From: Acidithiobacillus acidisediminis
Lineage (GTDB): Bacteria > Pseudomonadota > Gammaproteobacteria > Acidithiobacillales > Acidithiobacillaceae
Length of the DNA stretch: 64,000 nt
Reading direction: 5' to 3'
Assembly: GCF_023277115.1 (NCBI RefSeq)
Contig: NZ_JALQCS010000001.1
Location: forward strand, 62,001 to 126,000
Below, one piece after another: positions 59,265-64,000 of the stretch. The translations under genes were made by a program, and so were the position numbers. Under the pieces are notes generated by a model that did no database searches, was not told the origin of the DNA, and saw nothing but the letters and a program-made list of their open reading frames with translations. Positions within the stretch are counted from its first letter, which is position 1; each line of letters begins with the position of its first letter.

Positions 59265-59917
59265 CAACGGTATCCTTTCGCTGCCAAGCTTGCAGCATCG
59301 AGACGCGATTCTACCTTGCTTCGCCCCCCGTCGACCATGAGGCGCTCGAGGTAGCGCGCCAGAAGGTCCACTTCCAGGTTCAGGCGTTGCCCGGGCTTCC
59401 AGTAGCGTGCGGTGGTCTGGGCCAGACTGTGGGGGATCAGATTGAGATCGAAGCCATCTTCCTGCAACGCATTGACGGTGAGGCTGATGCCATCCACACA
59501 GATACTGCCCTTGCCGGCGATATAACGCCGCAACTCCGCTGGCACCTGCACTCGATAGACTTGGGAGCGGCCCGCCGGACGCGCCTGCAGCAGCGTTCCC
59601 ACACCATCGACATGGCCAGCAACCAGATGCCCTCCCAAGCGATCCGCCAGGCGCAGGGCCTTTTCCAGATTGACTGGAGCGCCAGGACTCAGGTCACCGA
59701 GAATGCTGCGCTGGAGGGTTTCCAAAGAGACATCGACAGCGAAACGTTCTTTTTCCAGCGCCACTGCCGTCAGGCACACCCCGGAAACGGCAATGCTGTC
59801 GCCCAACTGCAGATCCGCCAAATCGAGGGCGCCAGCGGCAATCCAAAAGCGCTGATCGCCGCCTACATGCTCCCGCTTCTGCAGCGTGCCCACCGCCTGG
59901 ATGATCCCAGTAAACAT
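59264..59917 (-). CDS. ribE: Riboflavin synthase alpha chain
   Basis: It dismutates two lumazines into riboflavin. The 217 residues show the two similar half-domains: [10 protein letters not shown] with GDSIAVSGVCLTAV in the first, and HLVAGHVDG with KGSICVDGISLTVN in the second. Start ATG 59917 shares one base with the ribD stop. Called ribE or ribC depending on the naming scheme. Confidence 0.97.
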   Translation of the reverse strand: MFTGIIQAVGTLQKREHVGGDQRFWIAAGALDLADLQLGDSIAVSGVCLTAVALEKERFAVDVSLETLQRSILGDLSPGAPVNLEKALRLADRLGGHLVAGHVDGVGTLLQARPAGRSQVYRVQVPAELRRYIAGKGSICVDGISLTVNALQEDGFDLNLIPHSLAQTTARYWKPGQRLNLEVDLLARYLERLMVDGGRSKVESRLDAASLAAKGYR

Positions 59918-61035
59918 CAGATTGCCTCCCGACAGAGATAGCGCAACTTTACGTCCGCGCCCAGTGCGAGATTTTCCAGCAAGCGCCAGCGCGGAACCTC
60001 GCTGAGTCGCGCAACCGGGCCAAGCTCGGCAAAGGGACGGGCATCCCGCCCCAGAAGTAATGGGGCATAATACAGCAGATATTCGTCCACCAGATCAGCG
60101 GCCAAGAGACTACTGGCCAAACGCCCTCCCGCCTCCACCAGAACCTCATTGATTTCTTCTTGCACCAGAAGCTGCAGCAAAGCCGGGAAATCGACGCCGA
60201 TTCCAGAATCTGCCGCAGGAAGAGCGAACAAGCGCGCGCCAGCAGCCAAAAGTTGATTTGCGTTGGCGCTATCATCCAGATCCTGGCGATGCACGACCCA
60301 AGTAACGCCTGGGCTGCGCAAGACCGCTGCCGTGGGAGGGGTGCGCAATCGACCATCAAGAATGATTTTGACTGGATAGCGCAGGAGCTTCTCCTCCATG
60401 CGTGGCGCAAGGCGGGGGTCATCGGCCAGCACCGTCCCCACCCCAACCAGGATCGCACTGGCCTGCGCCCGTTCCCGCTGCACATCGGCCCGCGCCGTTT
60501 CGCCGGTCAACCATTGACTCTCGCCGTTGGCCAATGCCACCTTGCCATCCAGACTGCTGGCCTGTTTGATTCGTATCCATGGGCGCTGGGCGCGCATCCG
60601 TTGGAAGAAACCGCGGTTCAGCCAAATGGCCTGCTCCTCCAGGCAGGACTGCACCACGCTGATACCAGCGGCACGCAGACGCGCGATCCCTGCACCACGC
60701 ACCAGGGGATTGGGATCGACGGTGGCGACCACCACGCGCGAGATACCAGCGGCAATCACCGCGTCATTGCAGGGCGGCGTGCGACCCTGATGACTGCAGG
60801 GCTCAAGGGTTACATACAAAGTCGCCCCCCGTGCTCGCGCCCCTGCCTCCTGCAAGGCAAAGACTTCAGCATGGGCGCCGCCCGCCTGATGGTGTGCCCC
60901 TCGCCCGATCACCTCGCCGTCACGCACGACCAATGCGCCGACCCGGGGATTCGGATGCGTGCTGAATAGCCCCTGCTGCGCCAGCGCAAGGGCCGCGCGC
61001 ATAAAATCGCGATCGCTTTGATCCGTGTCACTCAT
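59917..61035 (-). CDS. ribD: Bifunctional riboflavin biosynthesis deaminase/reductase
   Basis: RibD performs the second and third steps of the pathway. The 372 residues: N-terminal zinc deaminase (about 8-150) with HAE (His55, Glu57) and PC-x8-C (Cys80, Cys89); C-terminal NADPH reductase (about 155-372) with [22 protein letters not shown] 61035 gives a normal length; ATG 61038 is adjacent. It overlaps the nrdR end by 8 bases; a longer frame through nrdR is rejected. Confidence 0.96.
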   Translation of the reverse strand: MSDTDQSDRDFMRAALALAQQGLFSTHPNPRVGALVVRDGEVIGRGAHHQAGGAHAEVFALQEAGARARGATLYVTLEPCSHQGRTPPCNDAVIAAGISRVVVATVDPNPLVRGAGIARLRAAGISVVQSCLEEQAIWLNRGFFQRMRAQRPWIRIKQASSLDGKVALANGESQWLTGETARADVQRERAQASAILVGVGTVLADDPRLAPRMEEKLLRYPVKIILDGRLRTPPTAAVLRSPGVTWVVHRQDLDDSANANQLLAAGARLFALPAADSGIGVDFPALLQLLVQEEINEVLVEAGGRLASSLLAADLVDEYLLYYAPLLLGRDARPFAELGPVARLSEVPRWRLLENLALGADVKLRYLCREAI

Positions 61036-61510
61036 CATCAACGCGTTCGTCTTTTCGTTCTGGATCCAGCAGGGCCTGGATTTCGCTATTGAAGGCATGC
61101 AGATCATCGAAACGGCGATACACCGAGGCAAAGCGCACATAGGCAACCGGATCTAGATCGCGCAGGGCCGCCATCACCAAATCACCAATATGGCGTGCTG
61201 GAATTTCTCGCTCTGCCTGACTACGAATCTGTTTCTCGATCTCGCGCAGGGCGAGATCGATCTTCGCCATCGGTACTGGGCGCTTGCTCAGTGCCCGTTG
61301 CAAACCCGCCAGGAGCTTCTCTTGCCGATAGGGTTCCCGCCGACCATCCGCCTTGACCACCATGGGAAAGGCCAAGTCCGCCCGCTCGAAGGTGGTAAAG
61401 CGCTGGCCGCAGGCAGGGCACTCCCGTCGTCGACGCACGGATTCGCCATCATCGGCGATACGCGAGTCGACGACGCGGGTATCCTCATGCGCGCAAAAAG
61501 GGCAGTGCAC
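61028..61510 (-). CDS. nrdR: Transcriptional repressor NrdR
   Basis: NrdR senses ATP/dATP and represses ribonucleotide reductase genes. The 160 residues show the zinc ribbon (CPFC...CPACG, residues 3-34) and an ATP-cone (about 46-136) with [18 protein letters not shown]. It lies 2 bases after glyA; the glyA-nrdR-ribD order is widely conserved. No nrd gene or obvious NrdR box is in this window. Confidence 0.97.
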   Translation of the reverse strand: MHCPFCAHEDTRVVDSRIADDGESVRRRRECPACGQRFTTFERADLAFPMVVKADGRREPYRQEKLLAGLQRALSKRPVPMAKIDLALREIEKQIRSQAEREIPARHIGDLVMAALRDLDPVAYVRFASVYRRFDDLHAFNSEIQALLDPERKDERVDDE

Positions 61511-61512
61511 CT

Positions 61513-62757
61513 TTAGCCATAGACCGGAAAACGCCGGCAGAGATCCACGATACGGCTCTGAACATTGTTCACCGCCGCCGCATCCGCATGGGCGTCCAGA
61601 ACATCGGCGATGGCTGTGCCGAGGATCTCCATCTCTGGCTCGGCAAAGCCGCGAGTGGTAGCCGCAGGGGTACCAATACGAATGCCACTGGTGACCGCCG
61701 GCGGGCGGACATCGAAGGGCACCGCATTTTTGTTTACCGTGATGTTGGCATTGCCCAGGGCTTCCTCCGCCTCCTTTCCCGTCACCTTCTCGCCCAGATC
61801 AAGGAGAAAGAGATGATTATCGGTGCCACCAGAAACGGCCTGATACCCTCGCCCCCCCAGAACCGACGCCAGTCTTTGCGCATTGCGAATCACCTGCGCC
61901 TGGTAGCTCTTGAACTCCGGCTGCAGGGCTTCCTGAAATGCCACCGCCTTGCCCGCAATGACGTGCATCAATGGCCCGCCCTGAATACCGGGGAAAATGA
62001 GGGAATTGACCTTCTTCGCGTATTCTTCCCGGCAGAGAATCAAGCCACCGCGTGGGCCACGCAGGGTTTTGTGGGTGGTGGTGGTGACAAAATCGGCGTG
62101 CGGTACCGGACTGGGATGCAGCCCTGCCGCCACGAGCCCGGCAATATGCGCCATGTCCACCAGCAAATAAGCGTCGATGCTGCGTGCGATCTCGCCGATC
62201 CGCGCAAAATCAATGATCCGCGAATAGGCGCTGGCCCCCGCCACAATCATTTTGGGACGCTCCTGCTCCGCCTGCGCCGCCATGGCGTCGTAATCGATGC
62301 GCCCATCTTCGCGCCGCACACCGTAGGCCACGACATCGAAGACCTTACCCGACAGATTCACCTTGGCGCCATGCGTCAGATGTCCACCATGGGCCAGACT
62401 CATACCCATGATCTTGTCGCCCGGCTTGAGCACGGAGAAATAGACTGCCTGATTGGCCTGGGAGCCGGAATGCGGCTGTACATTCGCATGTTCGGCACCA
62501 AACAATTCCTTGGCACGATCAATGGCGAGCTGTTCGACGATGTCGACATACTCACAGCCACCATAGTAGCGCTTACCGGGGTAACCCTCCGCATATTTAT
62601 TGGTAAGCACAGAACCTTGTGCCGCCATCACCATGGGGCTGGTGTAGTTTTCCGAAGCAATCAATTCAACATGGTCTTCTTGCCGAACCCGCTCCTTTTC
62701 CATGGCTTGCGCCAGGGCAGGGTCGAAATCGGCAAGGCGCTGGGAGGAAGAGAACAT
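61513..62757 (-). CDS. glyA: Serine hydroxymethyltransferase
   Basis: GlyA interconverts serine and glycine with tetrahydrofolate, the main one-carbon source. The 414 residues: PLP lysine in [26 protein letters not shown] near the start, [11 protein letters not shown]. Length matches (417 in E. coli). AGGAG lies 5 bases before the ATG. First gene of the unit that runs through nusB. Confidence 0.98.
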   Translation of the reverse strand: MFSSSQRLADFDPALAQAMEKERVRQEDHVELIASENYTSPMVMAAQGSVLTNKYAEGYPGKRYYGGCEYVDIVEQLAIDRAKELFGAEHANVQPHSGSQANQAVYFSVLKPGDKIMGMSLAHGGHLTHGAKVNLSGKVFDVVAYGVRREDGRIDYDAMAAQAEQERPKMIVAGASAYSRIIDFARIGEIARSIDAYLLVDMAHIAGLVAAGLHPSPVPHADFVTTTTHKTLRGPRGGLILCREEYAKKVNSLIFPGIQGGPLMHVIAGKAVAFQEALQPEFKSYQAQVIRNAQRLASVLGGRGYQAVSGGTDNHLFLLDLGEKVTGKEAEEALGNANITVNKNAVPFDVRPPAVTSGIRIGTPAATTRGFAEPEMEILGTAIADVLDAHADAAAVNNVQSRIVDLCRRFPVYG

Positions 62758-62854
62758 GGGGACTCCTGAGTCTAGAATTTTTCCTGGCCGAACAGTAGCA
62801 AGTCGCTGCCGTCAGGCTCAAGCGCAAAATCTGCAGTCTTCGCATGAAGGAGAT

Positions 62855-63640
62855 TCAACTGGTTCGCACCTTCTGCGGCTGCACCTGCAACACCGGTAAC
62901 TGCAGCGCCTTGCTTTCCCGCTTGCGCCGTGGCCGCTGTTTGTTGGCAAAAATGTCTTCGTAGGCCACATAAACGATCGGCGGCCCCAAGACCCAGACGA
63001 AGAGTGCAAGCCAGACCTGCGCAGGCAAAGGCAGAATCACACTGGCGATGAGGAGAATTGCCCAGAGGGCAATCAACGGATCGCGCAACTCCTGGCGAAA
63101 CAGCAATGCCAAGGTGGTCTCCACTTCGGCTTCGATCCAGCCATGCCCTTTATGTAACGCCAAGGCCACGCCAAAAAATGCCGGGGAGAACCAAAAGTAC
63201 GGCGTCATAGCGAGATCTGTGAGGCGCTCACTGAAACCCATCCACCAGCCCCAGAAGCCCGGTTCCTGCCCAATCTGCCAATTCCCCTGCACCCCACTGA
63301 GAAGGGCACCGAGCAGCACCGTTTCGCGCCCAAACTCAAAAAGCAATCCAAAGAGGGTAAGGATCATACCCCACAAAATTGCCACCCCCAAGGCATGACG
63401 CAGCTGCTCCCAGGAGTAGTCCTGACCATCACAGCGACCGGCGAGATAGAGCCCACCCAAGAGCCCCAGCGGGGCCAGACCATACATCAGCCAGAATGGC
63501 AACGGTAGAGCGGTGAGGGCCAAGGGCAGAAGCAGAAAGCGCGCCCAACGCCCCGGATGATCGCGCACGATCTCGGCGCCACCTCGCACCCAGCTTTCCA
63601 TACGCTGCAGCCATTGCTTGGCCAAACCATAGCCCTCCAT
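62855..63640 (-). CDS. Integral membrane protein of unknown function
   Basis: A 261-residue protein with about six hydrophobic segments, the first after a basic amphipathic start (about 35-65), then others near 80-120, 140-165 and 195-225, and a very basic cytoplasmic tail (KQRPRRKRES). It is rich in Trp, Leu and Gly. I do not recognise the family. ATG 63640 is preferred; a TTG at 63673 would add 11 residues. It is divergent from the partial gene at the window end and lies 97 bases from glyA, so it may or may not share glyA's transcript. Confidence 0.75.
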   Translation of the reverse strand: MEGYGLAKQWLQRMESWVRGGAEIVRDHPGRWARFLLLPLALTALPLPFWLMYGLAPLGLLGGLYLAGRCDGQDYSWEQLRHALGVAILWGMILTLFGLLFEFGRETVLLGALLSGVQGNWQIGQEPGFWGWWMGFSERLTDLAMTPYFWFSPAFFGVALALHKGHGWIEAEVETTLALLFRQELRDPLIALWAILLIASVILPLPAQVWLALFVWVLGPPIVYVAYEDIFANKQRPRRKRESKALQLPVLQVQPQKVRTS

Positions 63641-63652
63641 CGCCGTTCTCTT

Positions 63653-63681
63653 TTGACATTCTAGTGAAGGCAAGCTACAAA
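63653..63681 (+). promoter_or_regulatory. Sigma-70-like promoter upstream of the last partial gene
   Basis: TTGACA at 63653-63658, 17 bases, TACAAA at 63676-63681. Perfect -35, fair -10 with ideal spacing. The transcript would begin near 63688, which favours ATG 63724 over the GTG at 63664 as start of the following gene. Confidence 0.55.
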
Positions 63682-63723
63682 CTCAAAGAAATATGGGATC
63701 TTGAGAATGACGCCGTGCAAGAA

Positions 63724-64000
63724 ATGCCAGCCTTTCGTGAGCAGGTGCGACGCGCCCACGCCCAACTCATTCACCAAGTCGTATCTGCCTGTCACAATGC
63801 AGATCTCCGCCCGGCGCTGCAAGAAAGCCTGCGCGTCGCTCGGGCCAATGGTTGGGGTAGCCTGGCCGAACGGCTGGAACGGCTATTGGCGGGCGAGCGC
63901 GACGAAGCGATCTTGCTCGGCCTGGATGATGAGGATCGTATCGTCGTGGAAACCGTGCTGCAGGGCTTGCAGGACCCTGGCTCGTTGCCCAACCCTCAAA
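63724..64000 (+). CDS. Hypothetical protein, 5' part (continues beyond the window)
   Basis: The plus-strand frame is open from ATG 63724 (or GTG 63664) to the window edge, about 92 residues. It is soluble and helical: PAFREQVRRAHAQLIHQVV, then LQESLRVARANGWGSLAERL and a Leu/Asp/Glu-rich stretch. No family recognised. Codon third positions are GC-rich like the neighbours, and a good promoter lies upstream. The antisense frame at 63792-63992 is judged a shadow. Confidence 0.55.
   Translation, partial: MPAFREQVRRAHAQLIHQVVSACHNADLRPALQESLRVARANGWGSLAERLERLLAGERDEAILLGLDDEDRIVVETVLQGLQDPGSLPNPQ

Noticed and set aside
63664-63723. GTG 63664 as start of the last partial gene
   Set aside because: It lies within the predicted promoter (between -35 and -10), so ATG 63724 is preferred; not excluded.

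Overview
The window is a compact bacterial chromosome segment, roughly 58% GC by eye, from a Gram-negative proteobacterium. It has an LptE/PqiC-type lipoprotein, an OmpA, UbiB and LapA. The order tRNA-Tyr, tRNA-Gly, tRNA-Thr, tuf, tRNA-Trp, secE, nusG is that of beta/gammaproteobacteria. Zinc-type S4 and S14, and adk placed between secY and infA, differ from enteric bacteria. Together with the general look of the proteins they suggest a deep-branching relative such as Acidithiobacillus; that assignment is inference. No transposase, phage gene, CRISPR array, rRNA or plasmid signature is visible.

Region 1 (1-6833, plus): a tightly packed run of the end of pqiA, pqiB, pqiC, a GNAT-like protein, a YbhN/UPF0104-like membrane protein, alr and radA. 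Region 2 (6830-9697, minus): a 955-residue c-di-GMP protein with GAF, LOV, PAS, GGDEF and EAL domains and a His/Cys-rich tail. The LOV domain keeps the photoactive Cys and FMN contacts, which makes this the most interesting gene here. Region 3 (9998-14980, plus): a YbhGFSR-type exporter (membrane fusion protein, tandem ATPase, two ABC-2 permeases). Region 4 (15071-18344, minus): three overlapping genes for a PilZ/YcgR-like receptor, an unknown 80-residue protein and a second GGDEF-EAL protein with a possible degenerate globin-sensor domain plus GAF. Region 5: divergent ssb and uvrA (18566-21931).

Region 6 (21972-53553, minus, about 31.6 kb) is the translation and transcription core. Read in its own direction it runs: tRNA-Tyr, -Gly, -Thr, tuf, tRNA-Trp, secE, nusG, rplKA, rplJL, rpoBC, rpsL, rpsG, fusA, a second tuf, then the fused S10, spc and alpha clusters ending in rpoA and rplQ. 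adk lies between secY and infA. The two tuf genes are identical over their first 812 bp and differ only in their last 379 bp, which looks like recent gene conversion.

Region 7: ompA, ubiB and lapA (plus) face a Sel1-repeat protein (minus). Region 8 (57212-62757, minus): glyA, nrdR, ribD, ribE, a RibB with an inactive RibA-like half, ribH and nusB, coupled mainly by overlapping stop and start codons. The window ends with an unknown membrane protein (minus) and the 5' part of an unrecognised plus-strand gene.

Functionally the window is mostly housekeeping: protein synthesis, RNA polymerase, secretion, riboflavin and one-carbon metabolism, DNA repair and the cell envelope. Two separate c-di-GMP loci and one exporter form the accessory part.
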